A stretch of DNA of 64,000 nucleotides from Methanoculleus sp. (GTDB lineage: Archaea; Halobacteriota; Methanomicrobia; Methanomicrobiales; Methanoculleaceae). Location of the stretch: the NCBI RefSeq assembly GCF_020696975.1, contig NZ_JAJGBK010000021.1, forward strand, positions 1 to 64,000, read 5' to 3'. The notes under the pieces were generated by a model. It was given only the letters and a program-made list of their open reading frames with translations. It made no database searches and was not told the DNA's origin. Made by a program: the position numbers and the translations under genes. Below are positions 7,858-15,824 of this stretch, piece by piece; position 1 is the stretch's first letter, and each line of letters begins with the position of its first letter.

Positions 7858-8682
7858 TTACTCAACCTTCTCAAGATCGTCCGAGAGGTCTGTCGAGAGG
7901 TCGACCGTCCAGAAGTCGCCGCTCGCGGGGAACGCCATGCTGAAGTTCGTCGTGGTGTCAACCTGGATGCTGCTCCCCGCAGGCGCCACCATCTCAAGCA
8001 GGTGCCCGCCGGCGGTGCGATCGGCGGTGATGAAGTGGAGATGGTAACCCGGGACGTTGATCCCTTTCGCGAGCGCCGGCGTCCAGAACCCGACGGCAGT
8101 CCCGGTGACGTTCTCAAACGTAAAGACCATCTGGTTCGCCGTCACATCAGCGAGCCGTGGGTAGGGTCTCTCCTGGGCGGGCACGCTCCGGGTCACCACC
8201 CGCGGGAAGGTGCCGTCCATCCGGATCGCATAAAAGAGGTTCTCGGAGGGGAGCTCCGCCGCCAGGCGGCGCCCGAGACCGGTCAGGTTCATCGGTTCGT
8301 CGATCGTGACCGAGAGGTCCGGGTCAAAGAACGTCGCGACGGCAAACGGCGTCGTCTCGTTCCCGGCGACCGGGTAGGCCCGGCCGTCAACCCGGATAAG
8401 GTACCACTCGCCGTCGACGCCGATCAGTTCCCCGTCGAGCCGGTCACCGCACCCGATCCCGAGATCCCCGTAGGTCGCGAGATCGTCGTACGCCACGCTC
8501 CCGTCATACACGCCCTGCAGGAGTGCATCGATCGTCGAGACCTGAAAGAGCGTCTCCCGATCGACGTCCTTGCCGGGTACAGGCCCGGCAAGGATGGGCG
8601 CGACGGCAAGGGCGACACAGGCGCCGATGAGGAAGAAGACGGCGGCAACGGCGGCGTAAGGAAGCAATGCACGTGTAGCCAT
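7858..8682 (-). CDS. Alpha-acetolactate decarboxylase, membrane-anchored or exported
   Basis: Converts alpha-acetolactate to acetoin. The 274-residue protein has family landmarks (FQVSTIDALLQGVYDG, DLGIGCGDRLDGELI) and the zinc triad spaced exactly H-x-H-x10-H (H214, H216, H227). Residues 1-35 are a hydrophobic segment after a short basic start, ending near ALAVAP. The enzyme is therefore exported or anchored outside the cell, unlike the usual cytosolic form. It lies ten bases after the cytosine deaminase gene on the same strand, so probably co-transcribed. A methanogen could use it to vent excess acetolactate from branched-chain amino acid synthesis. Confidence 0.88.
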   Translation of the reverse strand: MATRALLPYAAVAAVFFLIGACVALAVAPILAGPVPGKDVDRETLFQVSTIDALLQGVYDGSVAYDDLATYGDLGIGCGDRLDGELIGVDGEWYLIRVDGRAYPVAGNETTPFAVATFFDPDLSVTIDEPMNLTGLGRRLAAELPSENLFYAIRMDGTFPRVVTRSVPAQERPYPRLADVTANQMVFTFENVTGTAVGFWTPALAKGINVPGYHLHFITADRTAGGHLLEMVAPAGSSIQVDTTTNFSMAFPASGDFWTVDLSTDLSDDLEKVE

Positions 8683-8692
8683 GAAGCGCCCC

Positions 8693-9127
8693 TCACAGCA
8701 CCCCGATATCCTCGTACCAGAGATGGGGATGAGCCTCGATGAACGCGTGCATCATTGTTTTGCAGATATCGAGATCCAGGTCGAGCACCTCGACCCCGTG
8801 GGACTCAAGGAAGTCCCGCGCTCCCGGGAAGTTCACCGACTCCCCTGCCACAACCTTCCCGATCCCGAACTGGACGGCCGCTCCGGCACAGAGGTAGCAG
8901 GGCATCAGTGTGGAGTAGAGGGTACACTCGGTGTAGTTCTGGATCCTCCCGGCGTTCCTCAGACAGTCGATCTCGGCATGGAGTATGGGGTCGTTGCACT
9001 GGACACGGCGGTTCCGCCCCCTTCCGATGATCCGACCGCCGCGGACCAGCACCGCCCCGATGGGTATCCCACCTTCCTGCAGGCCCTCTTCCGCCTCTTC
9101 AATGGCGCACTTCATGAATAAGTCCAT
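8693..9127 (-). CDS. Cytosine deaminase, fungal (Fcy1) type
   Basis: A 144-residue zinc deaminase of the cytidine deaminase superfamily. Zinc ligands and proton shuttle are HAE (H50, E52) and PCYLC (C77, C80). The C-terminal half (GKVVAGESVNFPGARDFLESHG, ending HPHLWYEDIG) has the layout of yeast cytosine deaminase, including the W-[FY]-EDIG end, which favours cytosine over guanine or tRNA adenosine as substrate. It would feed uracil salvage. The ATG has a GGGAGA ribosome site; an A+T-rich TATA-like stretch is at about 9178-9190. The nucleobase-transporter gene at 23.3 kb could supply its substrate. Confidence 0.85.
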   Translation of the reverse strand: MDLFMKCAIEEAEEGLQEGGIPIGAVLVRGGRIIGRGRNRRVQCNDPILHAEIDCLRNAGRIQNYTECTLYSTLMPCYLCAGAAVQFGIGKVVAGESVNFPGARDFLESHGVEVLDLDLDICKTMMHAFIEAHPHLWYEDIGVL

Positions 9128-9390
9128 CTACATTCTCCCGGGGCGCTGATCTTACGATACGTGGAGCGCAGCTGTTAGTTAAATAAATGGAGTTGCTACT
9201 AGGTTATAAACCCATATGGGATGAACGCGGCGCACCCGGGCTATGATAAGCGAAACAGCATTCTGATGGGTACGTAAACAGCCGGGACCGCATCAGACAA
9301 CCCCGCCACTACGGGTTCCAACCCGGGCCTGATAACCCGCGCTCCGCGTGGACCGAGATGACCGGCCGCTGGAGAGAGACGGCATCCGCG

Positions 9391-9933
9391 TCAGATGGCC
9401 GGGATCTCCCGCTCGGTCCCGATCTCATCGAGCGCCTGCCGGGCAGCAAGCCCGACCTCGCGGTCAGGATCGCCGAGGAGGCGTGCCAGGGGCTCCCGGG
9501 CCTGTGAATTGCCTATCCGCCCGAGCGCCCATGCAGCCATCTTCCGGACCCGGGGTTTCTCGTCGTCGAGCATCCGGATCAGCGGTTCGACGGCCCGGGG
9601 GTCACCGATGTTCCCGAGCGCCCATGCTGCGCCCGCCCGGACCCAGGGACTCGCATCCTCCAGGCTCTGTATCAACGGGAGAACGGGTTCGCGGTCATCG
9701 AGGATCCCGAGCGCTCTTGCCGCCTTCCACCGAACATCGACGTATTCGTCGTCCAGCGCCCGGATCAGGGGCTGCACCGCACGGCGGTCCCCCATCTCCC
9801 CGAGGGCATCAGCGGCTCGCCACCGATCGTTGAGATTCTCGGACTCCAGCATCGAGAGGTACCTGTGGAGTCTCTTCTCCCTGTTGAGGCTCCCGACCCC
9901 TCCTCCCGGTACCGGCGAATCCTTCCCCACCAT
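9391..9933 (-). CDS. HEAT-repeat (PBS lyase-like) protein
   Basis: About 180 residues consisting almost wholly of five HEAT-like helical repeats of 31 residues with the pattern WRAA-ALG-IGD-RAV-PLI-ALDD. Such repeats form a curved scaffold for protein partners. No catalytic domain is present, so the old name 'phycobilisome lyase' is not meaningful here. Start chosen at 9933, where GAGGTG precedes the ATG; the frame stays open a further 78 codons upstream, but that part has no repeat character and overlaps the divergent promoter at 9966. The 263 bases downstream (9128-9390) show no gene. Confidence 0.85.
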   Translation of the reverse strand: MVGKDSPVPGGGVGSLNREKRLHRYLSMLESENLNDRWRAADALGEMGDRRAVQPLIRALDDEYVDVRWKAARALGILDDREPVLPLIQSLEDASPWVRAGAAWALGNIGDPRAVEPLIRMLDDEKPRVRKMAAWALGRIGNSQAREPLARLLGDPDREVGLAARQALDEIGTEREIPAI

Positions 9934-9998
9934 AGGCCACCTCACGCCCAACTTGGGCCACCGATGTATAAGGTTTTCCCCGAAAAGAAGACACACGC

Positions 9999-10007
9999 AG
10001 GAGGTGA
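9999..10007 (+). promoter_or_regulatory. Perfect Shine-Dalgarno without a start at normal distance
   Basis: AGGAGGTGA, a full match to the anti-Shine-Dalgarno sequence, follows a TATA box (TGTATAAGG, 9965-9973) at a distance expected for a leader. The nearest in-frame ATG of the following gene is at 10039, 31 bases further on. No ATG, GTG or TTG lies 5-10 bases after it in that frame. An ATT-initiated frame of nine codons would end at 10037, one base before the ATG. Either the annotated start is wrong, a non-standard start is used, or a leader peptide exists. Confidence 0.4.
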
Positions 10008-10038
10008 ATTTTTCTACTTTCTCTGCCTTCACCATAGT

Positions 10039-10467
10039 ATGGAGAGTTCGACCGGTATACCGGAGGGCAGAACGTTCCCGCCGGACCTGGAACGCATCGG
10101 TGTCGCCCCCGGAGCGAAGATCGACATCAGGGATCTCGACACCCTGAGTAAGCATCACAACTTCCATGTTTATCTGTACTTTGAGGAAGACCTGGCCCGG
10201 GATTCCACACTCCGAAAAGACCTGCAGGAATACAGCGACGTCCCGGACCTGGAACGCCCGTTCATCAGGCTGGATGCGTTTCTCCGGTTCGCAACCGAGT
10301 CGGACCCTCTCTTCATCCAGCGCTTGAATGAACTTCCGCTGGTCGTTGAGGTCATCGCTTACGGGGAGATCGCGATCCGGGGAGGGAAGAACACACCGTA
10401 CGTAAAAGGAGTGATGCCGTTCCTGGACGAACTCACGATGGAAGAGGATACGCCCGGGGGACCCTGA
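10039..10467 (+). CDS. Hypothetical protein
   Basis: A 142-residue acidic soluble protein that I do not recognise. It has no signal peptide, membrane segment, cysteine cluster or nucleotide-binding motif. Mixed helix/strand character; a strand-like run NELPLVVEVIAYGEIAIRGG lies near the C-terminus. Divergent from the HEAT-repeat gene. A TATA box at 9965 and a strong ribosome site at 9999 support transcription on this strand, but the ribosome site is too far from ATG 10039 (see separate entry), so the true N-terminus is uncertain. Confidence 0.7.
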   Translation: MESSTGIPEGRTFPPDLERIGVAPGAKIDIRDLDTLSKHHNFHVYLYFEEDLARDSTLRKDLQEYSDVPDLERPFIRLDAFLRFATESDPLFIQRLNELPLVVEVIAYGEIAIRGGKNTPYVKGVMPFLDELTMEEDTPGGP

Positions 10468-10503
10468 TCCCTCGCCTTTCTCCCCCGGGCACTTTCAGCA
10501 CGG

Positions 10504-11358
10504 TCACGAAACCCGAACCGTGCCCGCACCCTTCAGGATATCCAGGCTCACGTCGAAGTTCCTGACCGTATGGGTGAGTGACCCCATACTGATGATATCG
10601 ATCCCGGTCGCGGCGTAATCGGCGAGGTCATCGGCAGTAACCCTCCCCGAGACCTCGAGGGTCAGACGGTCCCGGAGGCCCCGCCCGGTCAGCGCACGGA
10701 CTGTCTCCCGGACCGCGTCCGGGGCCATGTTGTCGAGCAGGATGATATCGGCCCCGGCACCCGCAGCCGTGATCGCGTCCTCCGTTGTCTCGACTTCCAC
10801 CTCGACCGCCCGGTAGAGGCTCTGTTCCTTCGCTCCCCGAACCGCCTTCGCGAGCGGCACCAGTGCGAGGTGGTTATCCTTGATCAGGACCATATCCGAG
10901 AGGGAGTACCGGTGCGGGTCCCCTCCGCCAAGCACCACCGCCTTCTTGTCCAGCATCCGCAGCCCCGGGGCCGTCTTCCGGGTGGCGGCGATCCGCACGG
11001 CAGGCGAGACCTTCCTGACTGCATCGACCGCTTCCCGCGTCCGGGTCGCAATCCCGCTCATGCGCCCGATGATATTGAGTGCCGTCCGTTCCACGAGGAG
11101 GATCGCTCTCGCAGGCCCGTCGAGTTCGAGAAGAGTCGTCCCCGGTGCGACCGTCCTGCCGTCCGGGATACGCTCGCGAACCCCAACCCCGAAATGCTCA
11201 AAGAGCGCCCGCGCCTCTGCAAGGCCGGCAACGGTCCCCGAATCCTTCGCCCGGATCACCGCCCGGCAGGGGATGTCGGGGACGACCGTCTCGGACGTGA
11301 CATCCCCCCAGGGTGCATCCTCCCGGACGAACCGGAGCAGGTCCTCGATCGGGATCAT
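10504..11358 (-). CDS. nadC: Nicotinate-nucleotide pyrophosphorylase (carboxylating)
   Basis: Quinolinate phosphoribosyltransferase, 284 residues: quinolinate plus PRPP gives nicotinate mononucleotide and CO2. Family signatures in order: EDAPWGDVTSE, VERTALNIIGRMSGIAT, RKTAPGLRMLDKKAV, GGGDPHRYSLSDMVLIKDNH, VEVEVET and the C-terminal GIDIISMGSLTH. The barrel and N-terminal ferredoxin-like domains are complete. ATG 11358 is chosen over GTG 11364 because the latter overlaps the GAGGTG ribosome site. It is last in the nadX-nadA-nadC operon, 7 bases after nadA. Confidence 0.96.
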   Translation of the reverse strand: MIPIEDLLRFVREDAPWGDVTSETVVPDIPCRAVIRAKDSGTVAGLAEARALFEHFGVGVRERIPDGRTVAPGTTLLELDGPARAILLVERTALNIIGRMSGIATRTREAVDAVRKVSPAVRIAATRKTAPGLRMLDKKAVVLGGGDPHRYSLSDMVLIKDNHLALVPLAKAVRGAKEQSLYRAVEVEVETTEDAITAAGAGADIILLDNMAPDAVRETVRALTGRGLRDRLTLEVSGRVTADDLADYAATGIDIISMGSLTHTVRNFDVSLDILKGAGTVRVS

Positions 11359-11365
11359 GCACACC

Positions 11366-12259
11366 TCACGCCCCGACGGCGATCATCCGCTCGATAGACC
11401 GTCGTGCCCGGTCCATGACCTCACGGGGCAGGACGATCTCATGCTCCTCGCGATCGAGCGCCCGACGGAGGTCGGCGACGGATGTCTTCTTCATATCTGC
11501 ACATACAGCCTCTGGCTTCTCGTAAAAGACCCTCCCGGGATAGAGCACCCGGAGGCGGGCGGCCATCTCCCGCTCGGTGAAGATCGACCAGGACCTGTCC
11601 GTACCGGCGGCGCTCCTGACCATACCGCTCGTGGACGCGACCAGGTCGGCCTGCTCCTGGATCTCCGGCGGGCATTCGGGGTGGCAGACGATCATGTCGC
11701 CTCTTCTCCGGGCCGCTTCAACGTCAGCGAGGGTGAATCCCGCATGAACGTAGCAGTGGCCGCCGGGCGGGACCGGGATGATCGTCTTTCCGGGGAGTTC
11801 ACGCTGGACGTATGCCGCAAGGTTTGCATCCGGCCCAAAGAGGATCGTATCGTTCGGGAGCGACGCGACAACCCTGACCGCGTTTGCGGAGGTGCAGGTT
11901 ATATCGGCAATCGCCTTGACCTCAGCCGTACTGTTGACGTAGACCACAACGGCCGCATCGGGATGCCGCTCTTTTGCCGCCCGGATCAGGTCCGGGGTCA
12001 GGAAGTCAGCGAGGGGACACCCGGCGTCCTCCACCGGGATGATGACCTTCCGGTCCGGGTTGAGGATCTTTGCCGTCTCGGCCATGAACCGGACGCCGCA
12101 GATGACGATCAGGTCCGCCCCGGTCGCTTTTGCCTTCGCCGCGAGTTCAAGGCTGTCACCAACCACATCGGCAAGCGCCTGGATCTCCATGGGCTGGTAA
12201 TTGTGCGCCATGACGGTTGCGTTCTTCAGGGTTTTGAGTGCACGAATCTCTGTCTCCAT
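11366..12259 (-). CDS. nadA: Quinolinate synthase
   Basis: Condenses iminoaspartate with dihydroxyacetone phosphate to quinolinate using a [4Fe-4S] cluster. 297 residues with three pseudo-symmetric domains. The three cluster cysteines lie in VICGVRFMAETAKIL, ITCTSANAV and CHPECPPEIQ; VMAHNYQ at the N-terminus and VPPGGHCYVHAGFT contribute to the active site. It sits two bases after nadX, whose product supplies iminoaspartate, so substrate may pass directly from enzyme to enzyme. Confidence 0.97.
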   Translation of the reverse strand: METEIRALKTLKNATVMAHNYQPMEIQALADVVGDSLELAAKAKATGADLIVICGVRFMAETAKILNPDRKVIIPVEDAGCPLADFLTPDLIRAAKERHPDAAVVVYVNSTAEVKAIADITCTSANAVRVVASLPNDTILFGPDANLAAYVQRELPGKTIIPVPPGGHCYVHAGFTLADVEAARRRGDMIVCHPECPPEIQEQADLVASTSGMVRSAAGTDRSWSIFTEREMAARLRVLYPGRVFYEKPEAVCADMKKTSVADLRRALDREEHEIVLPREVMDRARRSIERMIAVGA

Positions 12260-12261
12260 TG

Positions 12262-13020
12262 TTACGTTCCCACCACCAGAGGGTTCTCGAGGTTCTTTAA
12301 GAGTGTCAGGATGGAGAGAGCTGCCATGTAACTTGTTGCAGGGTTGTCAGGGCTCGGTACGTTCCTGACCCGTATATAGATGTCCCCGAAGTCGCCCTCG
12401 ACGAATACCTCGTGTATATTTCTCTCCGCTGCAGGGTCGACCCAGAGCTCCACGTCGACGTCCCTGCCGGCAGCAAGTCCCAATGCCACCGCGACGTTGA
12501 TGTTCTTCGGATACTGTTTTATGCAATCGTGGGCGAGCCCCTTAAATATCTCTGTCCGGTTCGCGACAGGGATCCCGAGCGATGCAGGGGGTTTCGTCGT
12601 CCGCAGGAGGAGTTTCTCCGGCGGCGAGACCTGGCCGATCTTGAGGTTATCGAGCCCGACGATGGCGCCGCTCGGGATCCGGATCTTCTTTCCCGCCTCA
12701 CGGGCAACCCCGATAAGGCGCTCACGGAACTCTTCGTCGGCGAGAGCCCCCCCCGAGAGGAGGATGATATCCCGCCCCGACCGAAGGACAGTCTCCGCGT
12801 GACACCTGACGGCGTCGACCGAGGCGGCTTCCACGACAATCGAGAAATCCTCCTGCATGAAGGCGTCAAAGTCCGTATACGGACGGGCATGGCAGAGCGC
12901 CGCGAGTTCCTCCGCCCGCCCGGGGATGATATCGAAGACTGCAACGACCTGGATGCTCTCGGCGTGCGTGGCGATAATATGCCCGACGTTGCCGCATCCC
13001 AGCAACCCTATTTTAATCAT
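12262..13020 (-). CDS. nadX: L-aspartate dehydrogenase
   Basis: Oxidises L-aspartate to iminoaspartate with NAD(P), replacing the FAD-dependent NadB. 252 residues: Rossmann motif IGLLGCGNVGHIIATHA at the N-terminus, SGAIVGLDNL, and the family's C-terminal domain with KNINVAVALGLAAGRDVDVELW containing the N-x-A pattern and NPATSYMAALSI. ATG 13020 is used; a TTG one codon earlier also exists. There is little ribosome-site signal, so it may be leaderless. First gene of the NAD operon; divergent from the methylthiotransferase gene. Confidence 0.95.
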   Translation of the reverse strand: MIKIGLLGCGNVGHIIATHAESIQVVAVFDIIPGRAEELAALCHARPYTDFDAFMQEDFSIVVEAASVDAVRCHAETVLRSGRDIILLSGGALADEEFRERLIGVAREAGKKIRIPSGAIVGLDNLKIGQVSPPEKLLLRTTKPPASLGIPVANRTEIFKGLAHDCIKQYPKNINVAVALGLAAGRDVDVELWVDPAAERNIHEVFVEGDFGDIYIRVRNVPSPDNPATSYMAALSILTLLKNLENPLVVGT

Positions 13021-13113
13021 CAAGTAAAGAAGTTGTAATGTCAGCGGTTAAGTATTGTGCTCGGCACAGACGGATAAACATCCATCGTCGGCGGAGAGCC
13101 GGTTAACGGCCGC

Positions 13114-14373
13114 GTGCAGGGAGAGTCGATCACCATTACCCTGGAGAACCTGCGAGGAAAACGGGTCTACATCGAGAGTTACGGGTGCACCTATAACCAC
13201 GCCGATACCCGGAGGCTCGCGGCGATACTGGAAGGTCTCGGCTGCAGGCTGACCGGGCCGGACGACGCTGACGCCGTCATCGTCAACACCTGCACGGTGA
13301 TCGGCGCGACCGAGCGCAAGATGCTGCGGCGCCTTGCGACCCTCGCCGACCGCGACCTCTATGTGACCGGGTGCATGCCGGTCGTCCAGGAGGACCTGAT
13401 CCGATCGGTCTGCACGCCGCAGATCATCCATCCGGACGAGATCCACGAACGAGCCTGCGGCGTCGGCACCCGTCATGCTGGGGCGGTCGGCGTGGTCCAG
13501 GTGGCGAGCGGGTGCGTCGGCAAGTGCAGTTACTGCATCACGCGGCTTGCACGCGGGCGCCTCAAGAGCGCGCCGCTCGAGGAGATCCTCGACGCAGTCC
13601 GGGACCTTGCCGCATCGGGAGCCTGCGAGATCCAGTTGACCGGGCAGGACGTGGCCGCCTGGGGGCTCGACCGGGGCGAGTCGCTTCCCGACCTCCTGCA
13701 GGCGATCGCGGAGGTCCCCGGGCGGTTCGCCGTCCGGTTGGGGATGATGCACCCCGCATCGGTGCTCGGGATCTTAGAACCCCTCGTTGAGGCCTACGAG
13801 AGCGAGAAGATCTTCCGGTTTCTCCACCTCCCCGTCCAGTCCGGCTCGGATTCCGTCCTTCAGCGGATGCAGCGCGGTTACCGCGCAACCGATGTCATAA
13901 GGATCGTCGATGCGTTCCGGGACCGCTACCCGGATATGATAATCTCGTCGGACTTCATCACCGGGTTTCCCGGGGAGACGGATGAGGAGTTCGGACAGAC
14001 GCTCGAGCTCCTGCAGCGGGCAGCATTCGTGAAGGTGAACATCACCCGCTACTCCCGGCGGCCCGGCACACCCGCCGCCGCTTTAAAGGACCTCCCCGAG
14101 CGGGTCCGGAAAGTTCGATCCCGGGCGCTGCTCATCGAGGCAGACCGGATCTACGACCGCTACAACGAGCACTGGATCGGGAGGGAGACACCGGTCGTTG
14201 CAACCGAGAAGAACGCGCCGGGGTCGACCGTCTGCCGTAACCCCTGCTACCTCAACGTCGTCGTCAATGAGGATCTGCCGTTCGGGCTCTCCGGGAGAGC
14301 GGTGATCACGGAGAGCCGGCGGCACTATGTCATCGGTGAGTGGATCGGGAACGGCGTCGGGCAGAATGTTTAG
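13114..14373 (+). CDS. tRNA t6A37 methylthiotransferase (archaeal e-MtaB type)
   Basis: Radical SAM enzyme that converts t6A37 to ms2t6A37 in ANN-decoding tRNAs. 419 residues: N-terminal UPF0004 domain with three cluster cysteines (YGCTYNHAD, NTCTVIG, VTGCMPV), radical SAM motif CVGKCSYC at about 130, barrel motifs FLHLPVQSGSD and ITGFPGETDEEF, and a C-terminal TRAM-like domain (GRETPVVATEKN to GRAVITESRR). Length and motifs match the archaeal/eukaryotic CDKAL1-like branch. GTG start at 13114 without a strong ribosome site; the start is the least certain part. Confidence 0.9.
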   Translation: MQGESITITLENLRGKRVYIESYGCTYNHADTRRLAAILEGLGCRLTGPDDADAVIVNTCTVIGATERKMLRRLATLADRDLYVTGCMPVVQEDLIRSVCTPQIIHPDEIHERACGVGTRHAGAVGVVQVASGCVGKCSYCITRLARGRLKSAPLEEILDAVRDLAASGACEIQLTGQDVAAWGLDRGESLPDLLQAIAEVPGRFAVRLGMMHPASVLGILEPLVEAYESEKIFRFLHLPVQSGSDSVLQRMQRGYRATDVIRIVDAFRDRYPDMIISSDFITGFPGETDEEFGQTLELLQRAAFVKVNITRYSRRPGTPAAALKDLPERVRKVRSRALLIEADRIYDRYNEHWIGRETPVVATEKNAPGSTVCRNPCYLNVVVNEDLPFGLSGRAVITESRRHYVIGEWIGNGVGQNV

Positions 14374-14415
14374 CCCCACCGAAAATTTTTCTTCCGGCAG
14401 AGCATATCCTCTCCC

Positions 14416-14856
14416 ATGCAGAGCATCACCGGGCATGAACTCTCCGCGAAGAAGGCGGAATATCTCAAATACATCCTTATGCAGGGAGATGTCGTGAAAA
14501 CGACCGAGATAGCCGCCCACTTCTCGGTCGCGCCCTCGACGGTGACGAAAGCGCTCACGGAGATTGCAAAAGCAGGATACATCGAGCATACGCCCTACCA
14601 CGGGGTGAGACTCACCGTCCTTGGCGCCAGTTACGCCCGGTTCCTGATCCGGCGCCACCGGATCGTCGCCCTGGTGCTCAGCCGGCACGGCCTTGAGCCC
14701 GGCGAGGCCTGCAGGGAGGCGAAGAAGATCGAGCAGTGCTTCTCAAAAGACCTCACCGACAGGATGTGCACATCGCTCGGGCACCCGATGATGAGTGTCT
14801 GCGGCGAGATCGAGCATGACCACTGCTGCTGCCCTTCCGGCGACTACCAGGGATGA
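14416..14856 (+). CDS. DtxR/MntR-type metal-dependent regulator
   Basis: A 146-residue repressor. The N-terminal winged helix (KTTEIAAHFSVAPSTVTKALTEIAKAGYI) binds DNA; the helical dimerisation domain (RRHRIVALVLSRHGLEP-x-AKKIEQCFSKDLTDRM) carries the metal-binding positions of the family. It lacks the SH3-like third domain. The C-terminal tail is unusual: CGEIEHDHCCC, four cysteines and two histidines in a row, which could form an extra metal site. It lies 65 bases upstream of a znuA-like ABC importer operon, its likely target. Zn, Mn or Fe cannot be separated by sequence. Confidence 0.88.
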   Translation: MQSITGHELSAKKAEYLKYILMQGDVVKTTEIAAHFSVAPSTVTKALTEIAKAGYIEHTPYHGVRLTVLGASYARFLIRRHRIVALVLSRHGLEPGEACREAKKIEQCFSKDLTDRMCTSLGHPMMSVCGEIEHDHCCCPSGDYQG

Positions 14857-14921
14857 CGGCAAACATTTTTACTCCAGCACGGATGAAAGTTTAGACCCAT
14901 ACCAAATTACGGGGGAGAATC

Positions 14922-15824
14922 ATGGGATCACAAAATCGTGGCAATATCACCTCCTTATCGCTCGTTGCAGCCGTATTCTTAGCCCTCCTCTTCGCAGCAG
15001 TCACGGCAGGGTGTGCCGAAACCGAGCGGGAGGATGACGGACGCGTCGTCGTCGCGGTCACCATACCGCCCGAGCAGGAGTTCGTGGAACGGGTGGGGGG
15101 CGACCACGTCCGGGTGGTCGTGCTGGTGCCGCCGGGGGCCGACCCGCACACCTATGAACCTCCGCCGGGAGTCCTCGCCGGAGTCTCGGAGGCAGATATG
15201 TATGCCGTGGTGGGATCGGGGATTGAGTTCGAACTGGCCTGGAAGGATAAGATCGCCGCCCTGAATCCGAATATGCTGGTCGTCGACTGCTCGCGCGGCG
15301 TCAACCTGATATCGACCGGCGAAGGCGGTCACGCGGGGACGGACCCCCATATCTGGGTATCCCCGCGGAATGCGAAGATTATGGTCGAAAACATCCGTGA
15401 AGGGCTCACGGAGGTCGACCCGGCAAACGCCGACGATTACCGCAGGAACGCCGCGGCATACCAGGCAGAACTCGATGCCCTTGATGCGGAGATCGCCGGG
15501 GCGCTCGCCGGGTCCGGGGTAAAGAAGATCATAGTCTACCACTCATCGTGGGCCTACCTGGCCCGGGACTACGGTCTTGTCGAGGTCCCGATCGAGGACG
15601 AGGGGAAAGAGCCTTCCCCGCAGAGGATCGAGCATCTCATCACGCAGGCAAAAGAAGAACAGATCAGGGTAATCTTCGCATCGCCTGAACACTCCACCCG
15701 GAGCGCAGAGGTGATCGCGGGCGAGATTGATGGGACTGTGGTCACGGTAAGCCCGCTCGCGAAAGATTACCTGGAGAATATGTGGCGCGTGGCATCGGCA
15801 TTCACAGGGAGCAGCAGGCCATGA
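14922..15824 (+). CDS. Metal ABC transporter substrate-binding lipoprotein (ZnuA/TroA type)
   Basis: Extracellular receptor of a divalent metal importer, 300 residues. Signal peptide with lipobox-like AAVTAGC at about residue 30. Family metal ligands are in place: histidine in GADPHTYEP, histidine in TDPHIWVSP, histidine in VYHSSWAYLARDYGL and an acidic residue near the C-terminus in the EIDGTVVTVSPL region. There is only a short histidine-poor loop (GEGGHAGT), so the classic zinc-scavenging His-rich loop is missing; manganese or iron remain possible. The stop overlaps the ATPase start by four bases. Confidence 0.92.
   Translation: MGSQNRGNITSLSLVAAVFLALLFAAVTAGCAETEREDDGRVVVAVTIPPEQEFVERVGGDHVRVVVLVPPGADPHTYEPPPGVLAGVSEADMYAVVGSGIEFELAWKDKIAALNPNMLVVDCSRGVNLISTGEGGHAGTDPHIWVSPRNAKIMVENIREGLTEVDPANADDYRRNAAAYQAELDALDAEIAGALAGSGVKKIIVYHSSWAYLARDYGLVEVPIEDEGKEPSPQRIEHLITQAKEEQIRVIFASPEHSTRSAEVIAGEIDGTVVTVSPLAKDYLENMWRVASAFTGSSRP

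Noticed and set aside
9303-9330. T-arm-like GGGTTCCAACCC upstream of the HEAT-repeat gene
   Set aside because: T-loop lacks the conserved purine at position 57 and there is no matching acceptor, D or anticodon arm.
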